In this document: one piece after another, positions 9,029 through 20,954 of the stretch
How the letters are laid out: each line of letters opens with the position of its first letter
Numbering within the stretch: the stretch's first letter is position 1
DNA from: Echinimonas agarilytica
Lineage (GTDB): Bacteria; Pseudomonadota; Gammaproteobacteria; Enterobacterales; Neiellaceae
NCBI RefSeq assembly: GCF_023703465.1
Contig: NZ_JAMQGP010000010.1
Span: forward strand, 1-64,000
Direction of reading: 5' to 3'
DNA length: 64,000 bases
Notes under the pieces: model-generated
Database searches by the model: none
What the model saw: the letters and a program-made list of their open reading frames with translations, nothing else
Told to the model about the DNA's origin: nothing
Position numbers and translations under genes: made by a program

Positions 9029-9091
9029 ATGTTTAATGTACGACTGAACCTACTACTTCTTCTCGCTCTCTTAACTGAGCAGCGCGGGTAG
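9029..9091 (+). CDS. leuL: leu operon leader peptide LeuL
   Basis: A 20-codon frame, too short for most gene finders, starts at ATG 9029 and stops with TAG at 9089-9091. Eight codons are Leu, five in a row at 9050-9064 (CTA CTA CTT CTT CTC) and two more after one Ala. AAAGG at 9012-9016 may serve as ribosome site. It lies between the promoter and a strong Rho-independent hairpin ahead of leuA. This is the arrangement of a leucine attenuator: ribosome stalling at the Leu run when Leu-tRNA is scarce lets transcription continue into leuABCD. Confidence 0.88.
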   Translation: MFNVRLNLLLLLALLTEQRG

Positions 9092-9125
9092 GTCGTGTCA
9101 GAGTAAACCTCAATGAATACGCCAA

Positions 9126-9154
9126 AAACCCGCGCTAACAGCGCGGGTTTTTTT
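9126..9154 (+). terminator. leu attenuator: terminator hairpin with antiterminator partner in leuL
   Basis: A 10-bp stem (AAACCCGCGC at 9126-9135, GCGCGGGTTT at 9141-9150) with a 5-base loop and a T-run ends transcription before leuA. The sequence GCGCGGGT of its 3' arm also occurs at 9082-9089, at the end and stop codon of leuL, and can instead pair with 9128-9135 as antiterminator. A ribosome finishing leuL would hide 9082-9089 and allow termination; one stalled at the Leu codons would leave it free. Confidence 0.85.
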
Positions 9155-9194
9155 GTTATTAGGGCGCACTGCCGAGACATCCGGAGATTACGGC

Positions 9195-11842
<2,648 letters not shown>

Positions 11843-11860
11843 ACTTAAGGAGATCTCGTC

Positions 11861-13261
11861 ATGGCGAAGACCCTTTACGAGAAAATTTATCAAGACCATA
11901 TCGTTCGCGAAGTCGAAAACGAAACACCGGTCATCTATATCGATCGCCAATTGGTTCATGAAGTGACTTCACCACAAGCTTTTGAAGGCTTGCGTTTGAC
12001 TAATCGTCCTTTGCGCCAGCCTTCTAAAACCATTGCAACGATGGACCACAATGTATCTACGCGCAGCCTCGCCATTGATGCATGTGGCCCACAATCTGAA
12101 ACTCAGATGCGCACGTTGCGCGCTAATTGTGATGAATTTGGCGTTGAGTTGTTCGGTATTGGCCACATCAACCAAGGTATTGTGCATGTCATGGGGCCTG
12201 AACAAGGTCTTACATTGCCGGGCACAACCATCGTATGTGGTGACTCACACACTGCAACTCATGGTGCATTTGGTGCCATTGCTTTTGGTATTGGTACATC
12301 TGAAGTTGAACACGTCATGGCAACTCAAACGCTGAAACAACCGCGTTATAAAACCATGAAAATTCAGGTTAAGGGCAAATTACACGAAGGCATCACAGCC
12401 AAAGACGTGATCCTCGCTATTGCAGGCGTAACGGGCTCTGCTGGCGGTACGGGACATGTGGTTGAATATTGTGGTGAAGCCATTGAAGGCCTCAGCATGG
12501 AAGGCCGTATGACGCTTTGCAACATGAGCATCGAAATTGGTGCCAAAGCAGGCTTGGTCGCTCCCGACCAAGTGACCATGGACTACTTAAAAGATCGCCC
12601 GTTCTCACCCAAAGGTGACGATTGGGAGCAAGCCTGCGCTTACTGGAATACGCTTAAGAGCGATGAGGGCGCTGAGTTTGACGTGACCGTAGAACTTGAT
12701 GCGGCCGACATTACTCCAATGGTTACGTGGGGCACAAACCCTGGCCAAGTCATTGGAGTTAATGACGCTATTCCAACGCCAAAAGACTTTAATGATGCCG
12801 TTGAAGCCGATTCATGCGCAAAGGCCTTGAAGTACATGGGCATTGAGCAAGGCCAACGCCTGACTGACTTAGATGTTGATGTGGTGTTCATCGGTTCATG
12901 TACCAATAGCCGTATCGAAGATATTCGTGCCGCAGCAGAAATCGCCCAAGGCAAAAAGGTAGCCTCAGGCGTTGAAGCGATTGTTGTGCCGGGCTCTGGT
13001 AACGTTAAAAAGCAAGCAGAAGATGAAGGCCTCGATAAAGTACTCACCGAAGCTGGTTTTGAGTGGCGCCTACCCGGTTGTTCCATGTGCTTAGCGATGA
13101 ATGACGACCGTTTAGGCGATGGCCAACGTTGTGCCAGCACATCAAACCGTAACTTTGAAGGCCGCCAAGGCCGTGGCGGGCGCACGCACTTAGTGAGTCC
13201 AGCAATGGCTGCCGCCGCTGCAATTACCGGCCGCTTTGTAGATGTAAGGGAGATGAACTAA
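11861..13261 (+). CDS. leuC: 3-isopropylmalate dehydratase large subunit
   Basis: With LeuD it isomerises 2- to 3-isopropylmalate through a [4Fe-4S] aconitase-type site in the cytoplasm. It has 466 residues, like the E. coli protein. Iron-sulfur ligands are seen in FIGSCTNSR and in [11 protein letters not shown] (two Cys). [13 protein letters not shown] is the substrate loop. AAGGAG precedes the ATG. Its stop shares one base with the leuD start (TAATG), coupling the two subunits. Confidence 0.97.
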   Translation: MAKTLYEKIYQDHIVREVENETPVIYIDRQLVHEVTSPQAFEGLRLTNRPLRQPSKTIATMDHNVSTRSLAIDACGPQSETQMRTLRANCDEFGVELFGIGHINQGIVHVMGPEQGLTLPGTTIVCGDSHTATHGAFGAIAFGIGTSEVEHVMATQTLKQPRYKTMKIQVKGKLHEGITAKDVILAIAGVTGSAGGTGHVVEYCGEAIEGLSMEGRMTLCNMSIEIGAKAGLVAPDQVTMDYLKDRPFSPKGDDWEQACAYWNTLKSDEGAEFDVTVELDAADITPMVTWGTNPGQVIGVNDAIPTPKDFNDAVEADSCAKALKYMGIEQGQRLTDLDVDVVFIGSCTNSRIEDIRAAAEIAQGKKVASGVEAIVVPGSGNVKKQAEDEGLDKVLTEAGFEWRLPGCSMCLAMNDDRLGDGQRCASTSNRNFEGRQGRGGRTHLVSPAMAAAAAITGRFVDVREMN

Positions 13262-13866
13262 TGGCGGGAATTCAAAAACATACAGGTGTTGCTGCGCCCT
13301 TGGATCGCGCAAACGTTGACACTGACCAAATTATTCCAAAGCAATTTTTAACCAAAGTTGAACGTGTTGGTTTTGGTGTGCATTGTTTTCATGATTGGCG
13401 CTATCTTGATGAAGCTGGCACTCAGGTGAACCCTGACTTTATTCTGAACAAACCTGTATACCAGAATGCATCTGTGTTAGTCACACGTGAAAACTTCGGC
13501 TGTGGTTCAAGCCGTGAACACGCCCCTTGGGCACTGAAAGAAATGGGCTACACCGTGGTATTAGCCTCGTCATTTGCTGATATTTTTTACGGCAATGCAA
13601 TCAACAACACTATGCTGCCGATTCACTTAGATGAATCCATTATCGACAGCTTAATGACTCAGCTATTTGCGAATGAAGGCGCAGAGGTCACGGTTGATCT
13701 TGAGGCTAAAGTGGTGATAGCACCAAATGGTGATTCCCACCCATTTGAGATTGACCCATTCCATCGCGATTGCTTGCTCAAAGGGCTCGACAGCATTGGT
13801 TGGACACTTCAATTTGAAGATGCAATTAGTACCTACGAAGAAAAAATACCAGCTTGGCGTCGCTAA
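13261..13866 (+). CDS. leuD: 3-isopropylmalate dehydratase small subunit
   Basis: The swivel-domain partner of LeuC, 201 residues as in E. coli. The block [11 protein letters not shown] near residue 20 and [16 protein letters not shown] near residue 78 are the hallmark motifs of the subunit. Last gene of leuABCD, followed by a strong terminator. Confidence 0.97.
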   Translation: MAGIQKHTGVAAPLDRANVDTDQIIPKQFLTKVERVGFGVHCFHDWRYLDEAGTQVNPDFILNKPVYQNASVLVTRENFGCGSSREHAPWALKEMGYTVVLASSFADIFYGNAINNTMLPIHLDESIIDSLMTQLFANEGAEVTVDLEAKVVIAPNGDSHPFEIDPFHRDCLLKGLDSIGWTLQFEDAISTYEEKIPAWRR

Positions 13867-13888
13867 CTCTGGAAGCCTATATTGAAGT

Positions 13889-13922
13889 AAAAAAGCCAAG
13901 CTCGGAATGCTTGGCTTTTTTG
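13889..13922 (+). terminator. Rho-independent terminator of the leucine operon
   Basis: An 11-bp stem AAAAGCCAAGC / GCTTGGCTTTT with a 7-base loop and a T-run, 25 bases after leuD. Confidence 0.85.
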
Positions 13923-13947
13923 TGTTTACAATTCACCGAATACTAAA

Positions 13948-15393
13948 CTAAGTGAAATGCGGCACTTCAATCATCAAACGCTTAGTGTACAAGCTTCTGA
14001 GCCAGAGGCAGAAAACAAAGCATAACATCAGAAGGAAGTTGCCCGTCAGCGCAGCGGATGTCAGCAAAAAGTGCGGGTAGAGCCCCATGTACATCGCCAT
14101 CACTAGAACCATGCTTGCACTTAAACAGTCCACCAACAACACATTAGCTCGCATTCTATTTTTAATCATGCTACTCGCTACAACGGCAATGAATTGCACC
14201 ACTAAGAACGAAGTGACTGTTGCTCCCGACCACACGAGCGACACGCCTGCACTGACCACAAGCGCCAATGGTACGCCCCAAAGAAAACCGGGCCAGACTA
14301 AATTCATCCAATGCCGGCGTGGCTTCTTGTTTAGCCAAATGTGAATACCAGACACACACACAACCGTTAAGGCCAACCCCAGCACAAAGTACAAAATCTT
14401 CACGGCGTAGCCACTAAAGTGGCCAAAATGAATTCGATACACCGAATACGCCACTTGTCTGGCTGTAGGGCCATCGGAAAATCCTTGATGATTGATCATC
14501 GAACCGTCACTTTCAAAGCGATAAATTTCGGAATAGATGAAACGCCCGTCCACCGCTGCGGCAATCTCCAAGTATTGCTGTTCGGTTCCGGGTTCTTGGA
14601 TCACCGCATAAATAGGTGTCACTGTTGGCGCAAATTCGTTTAAGTGGGTAAAAGCTTGCTCGAAGTTCACCTCTTTCGCGGAATGTTCGATCACAGGATC
14701 AGTGCCGTAAACATCGTCGATTAGAGCGCTCTGATCGCCATCATAAAAAGCGGAAGTCGCAAGCAGAATCAACAGCCCCACCAAGCCAAAGAATGCTCCT
14801 GTCACGGCAAACATTAGATGAAATGGCAGCGCCCAAATCGACAAGCGATTATGTAAATCAATTTGCTGTTGTTGACCTGAACCACCCCAGCGAAATCGAA
14901 ACGCATCCTTAAAAATTCGAGGGTGCGCCAATACACCAGAAATCACTAATGCCGTAAGCATGACCCCAAGCAACCCAACCACAATGAGCCCTGCCTGACC
15001 GGGGATCAGCAAATGTACATGCAGTTGGGTTAATAAATGCGTCCATTGAGCATTCACGGCTTCACCTAGTGAACCGTCTTGATTCACCCAGAACTCATCA
15101 TCGCCAGTGGAGATATGAGAGCGCGGCTGCTCGTGAGTTGGCAACACAATGTAAAGACTCTTGTCTGAATCAACCCGCGCATTAAATTCTTGTTGCGCGC
15201 GTAGCATTGCCGCTGGCGATAAGCTTGTGAACTCTTCAACTTGGGGCTGCTCCCAACGCTCAAAGTCGTGATAAAACACAGCGAATGTGCCCGTGATGCA
15301 AACGACATACATCAACACGCTAACAGCAAGGCCAATGCCCGAATGGGCCGACAAAATACGTTTTACAAACTGAGTAGATATTTGAATGTTCAT
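13948..15393 (-). CDS. PepSY-associated membrane protein of a siderophore operon
   Basis: A 481-residue membrane protein of the PepSY_TM (iron-regulated membrane protein) family. An N-terminal membrane helix (about 13-37) starts with HSGIGLAV, followed by a periplasmic PepSY-like region, a helix pair around 135-155 and 190-212, a second periplasmic domain, then HFGHFSGYAVKILYFVLGLALTVV and several C-terminal helices. Relatives act near TonB receptors and are thought to reduce ferric siderophores in or across the inner membrane. It is the last gene of the Fur-box operon, 3 bases after the preceding gene. Family assignment is solid; the reductase role is by analogy. Confidence 0.82.
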   Translation of the reverse strand: MNIQISTQFVKRILSAHSGIGLAVSVLMYVVCITGTFAVFYHDFERWEQPQVEEFTSLSPAAMLRAQQEFNARVDSDKSLYIVLPTHEQPRSHISTGDDEFWVNQDGSLGEAVNAQWTHLLTQLHVHLLIPGQAGLIVVGLLGVMLTALVISGVLAHPRIFKDAFRFRWGGSGQQQQIDLHNRLSIWALPFHLMFAVTGAFFGLVGLLILLATSAFYDGDQSALIDDVYGTDPVIEHSAKEVNFEQAFTHLNEFAPTVTPIYAVIQEPGTEQQYLEIAAAVDGRFIYSEIYRFESDGSMINHQGFSDGPTARQVAYSVYRIHFGHFSGYAVKILYFVLGLALTVVCVSGIHIWLNKKPRRHWMNLVWPGFLWGVPLALVVSAGVSLVWSGATVTSFLVVQFIAVVASSMIKNRMRANVLLVDCLSASMVLVMAMYMGLYPHFLLTSAALTGNFLLMLCFVFCLWLRSLYTKRLMIEVPHFT

Positions 15394-15396
15394 TGA

Positions 15397-15981
15397 TTAT
15401 CCCAGTAAGCTCCATGCCATACCTGCGCACATCAATAGCAATAAGCCACTCAAGAGATACACTCGAGAGGTATACAACGCAACCAGCGCTACCCCACTCC
15501 AGATGAGCGGAAAACTCAGCGATCCTAAGACAAGTTGAGCAGGCCTTGATATGGGCAGTTGGCTTCCAACCGATATCACGGCAAGTATGCTAAACGCGCC
15601 ACAAAGTACCACAACCACCAACACTTGAAATGCCACATGCGAAACGCGACTTTTAGTAACAGATTCAGCCCCTTCGGGTAACGCTTTTAGAGGTTTGATG
15701 TCGGCCGTTGATGCCACCAACAACCAAGTCATTAACGCAATGCAGATGAGCTGAAATGTAATGCCAAACTCAACGCCAAATACAATGACCCATGGCACCG
15801 AAGCGAAGGCCACAATCAACCAACCCAAAGTAAGCTTTGCTCCACTTGTATGCTGACCACGCCACTTTGACCAGATCAAAAACACGCCCAGTGCATTAAG
15901 CACTAGGGCGCTGATCATAAAGCCAACTGACGGCATTGCATTGTGCAATGCCGATTCCAGAATTTGAGAATTAAAATTCAT
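15397..15981 (-). CDS. Unrecognised polytopic membrane protein in the siderophore operon
   Basis: I do not recognise this 194-residue protein. It has about six hydrophobic segments and a charged cytoplasmic loop near residues 95-110, with no cofactor motif. ATG at 15981 is chosen because it overlaps the stop of the TonB receptor gene (15971-15973), which implies translational coupling; an in-frame TTG two codons upstream is less likely. Place in the operon, between receptor and PepSY protein, suggests a part in iron or siderophore handling at the inner membrane; this is inference from context only. Confidence 0.7.
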   Translation of the reverse strand: MNFNSQILESALHNAMPSVGFMISALVLNALGVFLIWSKWRGQHTSGAKLTLGWLIVAFASVPWVIVFGVEFGITFQLICIALMTWLLVASTADIKPLKALPEGAESVTKSRVSHVAFQVLVVVVLCGAFSILAVISVGSQLPISRPAQLVLGSLSFPLIWSGVALVALYTSRVYLLSGLLLLMCAGMAWSLLG

Positions 15982-18139
15982 ACCCAACTCGCGCTACAAT
16001 GGTTCTTTCACTACCTGGGAAACAATCCCCACGGTATAAGCACGTTGCTTGGTATTCCTTATCAAATAAGTTTCGAACGTTCAGTGCAACATTCCAATCT
16101 TCAATTTCGTAACCGAGCATCATGTCATACACGGTGTAAGAATTGGTTCTGATTAAATCTGCTCCACCATACGATTCACCCACATAGCGAACGCCAACAC
16201 CCGATTTAAACCCTCGCATGAAAAGTGACGGACGATACCCAATCCAGGATGATGCTTGATGCTCAGGAACACTTGCCAATTGAAAGCCTTCTGCGCTTTC
16301 CGTATCCAAACGGCTGGCATTGAGCTCAACCGTAAAATCACCCAGCTCAGCAATGCCTTCAAATTCAAAGCCTGTGATAGTCGCTTTGCCATTTTGCTGC
16401 TCGAGAGGGCCACCTGGATTAGTTGCAGGATCACTTAAGTTTGTTTGTTCAATGTCAAAGTAAGCCAGTGTAAACAAGCCAGGAAAACCGTTGGGCTCAT
16501 ACTTCACGCCGGCTTCCCATTGCTCTCCTTCCATTGGCTCTAAAGCCTTCGGGTTAGTTAGATCACCATTGTTGCCGATCACAGGATCAAATGACTCTGC
16601 AAAACTTACATAAGGTGACAGCCCCATATCAAATGCATACAAAGCCCCCGCACTAAAGCTAACAGCATCATCAGACTGAGAGTCACTGCCTGTCTCAGTT
16701 TCCGTGTCGTCGTAGCGCATTCCTAGGGTGAACACCCACTGCTCATAATTGATTTGGTCGGTGATATAGAAGCCAAAATCTTTTGAGGTTGTGTCTTGGC
16801 TTTTGGTGTAGAACGTATCCAACAGGTCCGTGCTAGGGATATTGCCGTATTGAGGATCAAAGAGGTTGATCCAAAACGCGTCACCAAAGGTACTGTCTGG
16901 ACCTCCCGTTGCGGCATCATATCCAACAGCCCATAGATAGTATCCAGCGCTTCCGGTCGTGACGTCTTGGTACTGTGTTCCCGCTAAAATATTGTGCTGC
17001 CAAGCACCCAAGTCCACAGTTCCAGTTAAGCGTGCATCAATTGCTGCTTGCTCTGAAGTAGCATCATTCCGATAGAAAGTGCGTGGCACCATGCCGTCCT
17101 TGTAAAGGCTGCCATCTGCGTTGCGGATATAGCGATCAGCACTGACACTAAAAGACGTCCAAGCTTGTTGGTAATCAGCACTACCATCGGTATAGCGTGC
17201 ATTTACCGAAGCTAACCAATTGTCATTAATGTCATGAGAAGCGGTTAATGTGACAGACAAAGCATCGGCATCATACTGGTTGTATTCTGGATCACCGGTA
17301 TAGGTACTTGCGTCGATATATTTGCCGTTCGGCGCAGCTGTTAAGGTGCCAGAAATAGGCAAAAACTGGGCCGCTGTATCGCTCTCAGTGTTGGTATAGT
17401 TCACCAATAACGACAATTCTGTTTCGTCGGTAGGACGCCATGTTAACGAAGGAGCCAACACGTAAGTATTGTCATCTACATGGTCAACTTGCGTTTCCGT
17501 ATCCCGGTAAACCGCAATCATGCGATACAGCCATTCACCATCACTATCTAGCGCACCGGTTGAATCCAACATCAATTGTTTACGAGATTGACTGCCCACT
17601 TCGGCAACAACTTCGTGAGCAGATTCTTGTTCTGGACGCTTACTCACAGAATTGACCAAACCGCCCGGCGAGCCTTTACCATAAAGAACCGAAGCAGGCC
17701 CTTTGAGAATCTCTACCTGCTCCAAGGTGTAAATATCTGGGCGGGTATTATTGTAATTTCCAAACAGAGATTGCAGGCTATCTTGATATTGAGGTACATC
17801 TAAACCACGTACTTTTACCCAATCGCCTCGCGTTGCAAAACCATAGGTTTGGCCCGTTACACCTGCACTATAGGTGTAGGCGTCATCCAAACGAAGCGCT
17901 CCTTTGTCAACTAAATCCTGTTCCGTTTCAATTGAAATCGAACGCGCAGTTTCTACAATAGGCGTATCGGTTTTCACCGCCGAATACTTTGATAGCTTGC
18001 CAATCACTCGCACGACTTCAACATCAGATTCTGACACCTCTTTCGTATCAGAGTTAGCCTCTAATTCTTGAGCAACAACAGAATAAGAACAAAAAATGGC
18101 AGACGACATGGCAACGGCTAACGGGGTTAACTGATTCAC
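15971..18139 (-). CDS. TonB-dependent siderophore receptor
   Basis: Outer-membrane receptor of 722 residues, normal for the family. A signal peptide covers about residues 1-23 (cleavage after VVAQ or nearby). The plug domain (about 40-170) contains VKVRGLDVPQYQDSL and EQVEILKGPASVLYGKGSPGG, typical of the siderophore subfamily, and the C-terminal barrel ends in RVGYEF with the terminal Phe. The last barrel motif NLFDKEYQATC and late paired cysteines resemble ferrichrome/pyoverdine-type receptors. A Fur box lies 41 bases upstream, so it should be induced by iron starvation. The ligand cannot be deduced. Confidence 0.93.
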   Translation of the reverse strand: MNQLTPLAVAMSSAIFCSYSVVAQELEANSDTKEVSESDVEVVRVIGKLSKYSAVKTDTPIVETARSISIETEQDLVDKGALRLDDAYTYSAGVTGQTYGFATRGDWVKVRGLDVPQYQDSLQSLFGNYNNTRPDIYTLEQVEILKGPASVLYGKGSPGGLVNSVSKRPEQESAHEVVAEVGSQSRKQLMLDSTGALDSDGEWLYRMIAVYRDTETQVDHVDDNTYVLAPSLTWRPTDETELSLLVNYTNTESDTAAQFLPISGTLTAAPNGKYIDASTYTGDPEYNQYDADALSVTLTASHDINDNWLASVNARYTDGSADYQQAWTSFSVSADRYIRNADGSLYKDGMVPRTFYRNDATSEQAAIDARLTGTVDLGAWQHNILAGTQYQDVTTGSAGYYLWAVGYDAATGGPDSTFGDAFWINLFDPQYGNIPSTDLLDTFYTKSQDTTSKDFGFYITDQINYEQWVFTLGMRYDDTETETGSDSQSDDAVSFSAGALYAFDMGLSPYVSFAESFDPVIGNNGDLTNPKALEPMEGEQWEAGVKYEPNGFPGLFTLAYFDIEQTNLSDPATNPGGPLEQQNGKATITGFEFEGIAELGDFTVELNASRLDTESAEGFQLASVPEHQASSWIGYRPSLFMRGFKSGVGVRYVGESYGGADLIRTNSYTVYDMMLGYEIEDWNVALNVRNLFDKEYQATCLYRGDCFPGSERTIVARVGYEF

Positions 18140-18179
18140 AACAAACCTCTAAATCACAACAAATTTACCACATCGTAAT

Positions 18180-18198
18180 AACAATGATTATCATTTGC
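18180..18198 (-). promoter_or_regulatory. Fur box upstream of the TonB receptor operon
   Basis: AACAATGATTATCATTTGC matches 14 of 19 positions of the Fur consensus, including the full inner palindrome AATGAT-N-ATCATT. It lies 41 bases before the receptor start, a usual place for iron repression. Confidence 0.85.
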
Positions 18199-18371
18199 AA
18201 TGACATTTTTATTAAAAATGGGCGAGTTAGATGATTTACTCCAACCTTTACCTCTGCTCTACCTCATTCTTTCTAAAGGATTTAGTCCAATATCGCATTC
18301 CCCCCCAAATAACTTGGAAAATGCAGGCAAAGATATAAGCTAAAGACTTCAGCAACGATCTTAAGACTATT

Positions 18372-19304
18372 ATGCGGTTCATCATTGCCTTCATTATGTG
18401 CACAGTCGGTTCATTGGCATTTGCCAACAATGAATCGCAAGTCGAGTTCAATAAAATTCAACAAGGCGACCAAACCTTATTGAGCTTTGTGTGGCGTGAT
18501 AGTAAGCACGCTGAACATTACATAAAGGCCTCGATCAACACGCAAACTTTGGTTGGAGCAAGCCGCGTTCATAAACGCTTTAGACCCCGCCACCTGAATC
18601 AACATTTGGCGCGACAAGTGAAATTCGCCGAAACAAAGCTCCCCTCTGATGTAAAATTACGCTTGGTGCATTCAGGTTTTCAGTATCACGTTCATGTGTC
18701 AGGAAACAAAACACAAGCAGTTGCGGAGACGGTGCAAAACCTCGACGCTCATTTACGACAAACGGAGCAGGAATATTTAGCACAACGACACCTGGTGATA
18801 GCAGCCGGATATTACGGTGGAATCGACGTCATTCCGGATTACAAATTTTATACGCATGCCAATATTTCACCCATGATGCCGTTTATTAATGCTTTTCGGG
18901 ATCAAATTAGAATGCTTCCTCCGCACTTAGCCATTGAGCGGGTTGCAAGCTTTGTTCAAAGTATTCCAGTCAAGCCTGCAACCGGCGATATCACCAATTA
19001 CGATCCGCCTTTGACAGTATTGTTAGAAGACAGAGCCGACGCCCATTCTAAGGCCACGCTTGCAGCAAGCATTATTCGAGGTGTCTATCCGACGCGCCCT
19101 TTAGCGCTCATCCATTTGACCGACCATGCGTTAATTGGTGTGCAAATAAACTATCCAGTAGACGGAAGATTGGTGAATGACAATGGCGCGCAATGGCTAG
19201 TTGCCGAAGTATCAACACCTGAGCAAATGCCTATAGGGAAAGTCATGAAACACACAGAGCGAGAGCTCTCGGCTCAAGCCATGAGAATCATTACAATCCC
19301 ATGA
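18372..19304 (+). CDS. Secreted protein of unknown function, possibly a degenerate transglutaminase-like fold
   Basis: A 310-residue protein with a signal peptide (about 1-18, ending SLAFA), so periplasmic or exported. Around residues 225-265 the pattern LEDRADAHSKATLAASIIRG, then a His in TDHALIGVQINY, resembles the Cys-Asp-Lys and His blocks of transglutaminase-like proteases, but the catalytic Cys position is not a Cys. I do not recognise a named family. It stands alone between the divergent TonB receptor operon and the convergent PhoH-family gene. Confidence 0.7.
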   Translation: MRFIIAFIMCTVGSLAFANNESQVEFNKIQQGDQTLLSFVWRDSKHAEHYIKASINTQTLVGASRVHKRFRPRHLNQHLARQVKFAETKLPSDVKLRLVHSGFQYHVHVSGNKTQAVAETVQNLDAHLRQTEQEYLAQRHLVIAAGYYGGIDVIPDYKFYTHANISPMMPFINAFRDQIRMLPPHLAIERVASFVQSIPVKPATGDITNYDPPLTVLLEDRADAHSKATLAASIIRGVYPTRPLALIHLTDHALIGVQINYPVDGRLVNDNGAQWLVAEVSTPEQMPIGKVMKHTERELSAQAMRIITIP

Positions 19305-19345
19305 CCTGAGCACATGATGCGACTTTGAATAAAGTCACGTTGAGG

Positions 19346-20731
19346 TTATAGCTTTTCTTCTGCAAATGAAGCTAAACGACTCCGAACAACACCATTGAGA
19401 TAAACGTGAGCACTGCCTTCAAATGAGCGAAAACGCTCAGCAATGTAGGTTAATCCTGATGTCACTGGCGTCAAATAATTGCTATCAATTTGCGATAGAT
19501 TTCCCGAGCACACTATCTTGGTACCTTCACCACAGCGGGTAATAATTGTTTTCAATTGCGACGCTGTTAAGTTCTGGCACTCATCTAATAAGACCAAGGC
19601 ATTTTGAATGCTTCGGCCACGCATAAAGTTCACCGATTTAAACTGAATATTTGCTTTATCCATGATGTACTCCATCGACCCATCGGGCGATTCATCATGG
19701 CGGTGTAAGACCTCTAGCGTATCTGTAATAGCCGCCAACCAAGGCGCCATTTTCTCTTCTTCCGTTCCTGGTAGGAAGCCGATTGACTCAGCAATTTCAG
19801 GTGTATTCCGTGTCACAATGACCTTCGAATAAATCCCTTTTTCAACCACCAATTCAAGCGCAGCCGCCAGCGCAAGAAGCGTTTTACCGCACCCTGCAGG
19901 GCCTGTCAGTACGACCAGATCCAAACTTGGATCGAGCAGCGCATCCAACGCTAAGCCTTGATAAATATTTTTTGGATGAACCCCCCAAGCTTGACGCGCC
20001 ATGAGACGCTCGCGCCCTAAATCATGCAAGGTGACTTTGTGATCGCTACTGGCCACTACGCGCGCAGCAAACTGATCGGTCTCATCAAGTATGTATTCAT
20101 TAGGAAATGCCTGAGGAAGCAAGGCGTCAGATACAAGGTGAAATGTATCACGACCTTCTTGGAAGCTTTCACAATCCCCCACATCATCCCAAAAAGAATG
20201 ATCGAGTTCTCGAAAACCTTTAGACATCATACTGACATCTGAGATCAGTTGGTCAGTCCGATAATCTTCAACATGCTGCATGCCGGCACCTTTGGCCTTC
20301 AACCTCATGTTGATATCTTTGGTTACCAACACCACCATTTGCTCGGCATGACTGCGCTGCAAATAAAGAGCTGTGTTAATGATTTTGTTGTCGTTGTTAT
20401 TTTGCGCCGGTAAGAAGCCAGTGTCTTCTGGCAACGCATGGTCTGGATAAATAGATATATGCCCAGAAACTGCATCATCTCCTGCTTTTTTGAGTAACAC
20501 GCCCGCTAATATTTCTTCTGGGGTAGCGTCCCTTAACGCATCATCAATAGCACGTATCGCAATACGTGCGTCACGACTAACATCCTTGCGGCGGTCTTTG
20601 ATGTGGTCAAGTTCTTCTAAAACAGTCATCGGAATGATGACGTCATGTTCCTGAAAGGAATAGATAGCGAGAGGTTCGTGCAATAGTACATTGGTATCGA
20701 GAATGTAGACTTTCTTGTCGTTCTGACCCAT
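19346..20731 (-). CDS. PhoH-family protein: PIN domain plus PhoH ATPase
   Basis: A 461-residue cytoplasmic protein. The N-terminal PIN nuclease domain begins KVYILDTNVLLH with acidic residues at the metal site (DTN, EELD, and VTKDINMR). The C-terminal PhoH ATPase has the P-loop LTGPAGCGKTLLALAAAL and Walker B VLLDECQN. PIN-PhoH (PhoH2) proteins act as RNA helicase-nucleases. ATG at 20731 is chosen for GGGAG 5 bases before it; an in-frame ATG at 20743 would add four residues. Divergent from rapA. Confidence 0.88.
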   Translation of the reverse strand: MGQNDKKVYILDTNVLLHEPLAIYSFQEHDVIIPMTVLEELDHIKDRRKDVSRDARIAIRAIDDALRDATPEEILAGVLLKKAGDDAVSGHISIYPDHALPEDTGFLPAQNNNDNKIINTALYLQRSHAEQMVVLVTKDINMRLKAKGAGMQHVEDYRTDQLISDVSMMSKGFRELDHSFWDDVGDCESFQEGRDTFHLVSDALLPQAFPNEYILDETDQFAARVVASSDHKVTLHDLGRERLMARQAWGVHPKNIYQGLALDALLDPSLDLVVLTGPAGCGKTLLALAAALELVVEKGIYSKVIVTRNTPEIAESIGFLPGTEEEKMAPWLAAITDTLEVLHRHDESPDGSMEYIMDKANIQFKSVNFMRGRSIQNALVLLDECQNLTASQLKTIITRCGEGTKIVCSGNLSQIDSNYLTPVTSGLTYIAERFRSFEGSAHVYLNGVVRSRLASFAEEKL

Positions 20732-20954
20732 AGGCACTCCCATTGTCAGTGAAGTGAAACCTCGCGAGACCCGACTGGCCTCAAGTTCTAGACTAAACTT
20801 AGATTCAACATAATGAAAGCGCTTTGTTCACTGAATTTTACGACTGTTAATTAGAACTCGATTTATCACCGATTAATGTTGGTTTTGATGGTGCTTAACG
20901 TCGTAAAATCAGCTACTATTCGCGCCCTTTTAAAAGTCCACACAGGTCCATTAT

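Noticed and set aside
12640-13185. 181-residue minus-strand frame inside leuC
   Set aside because: Antisense to a gene with full family motifs; no ribosome site or family.
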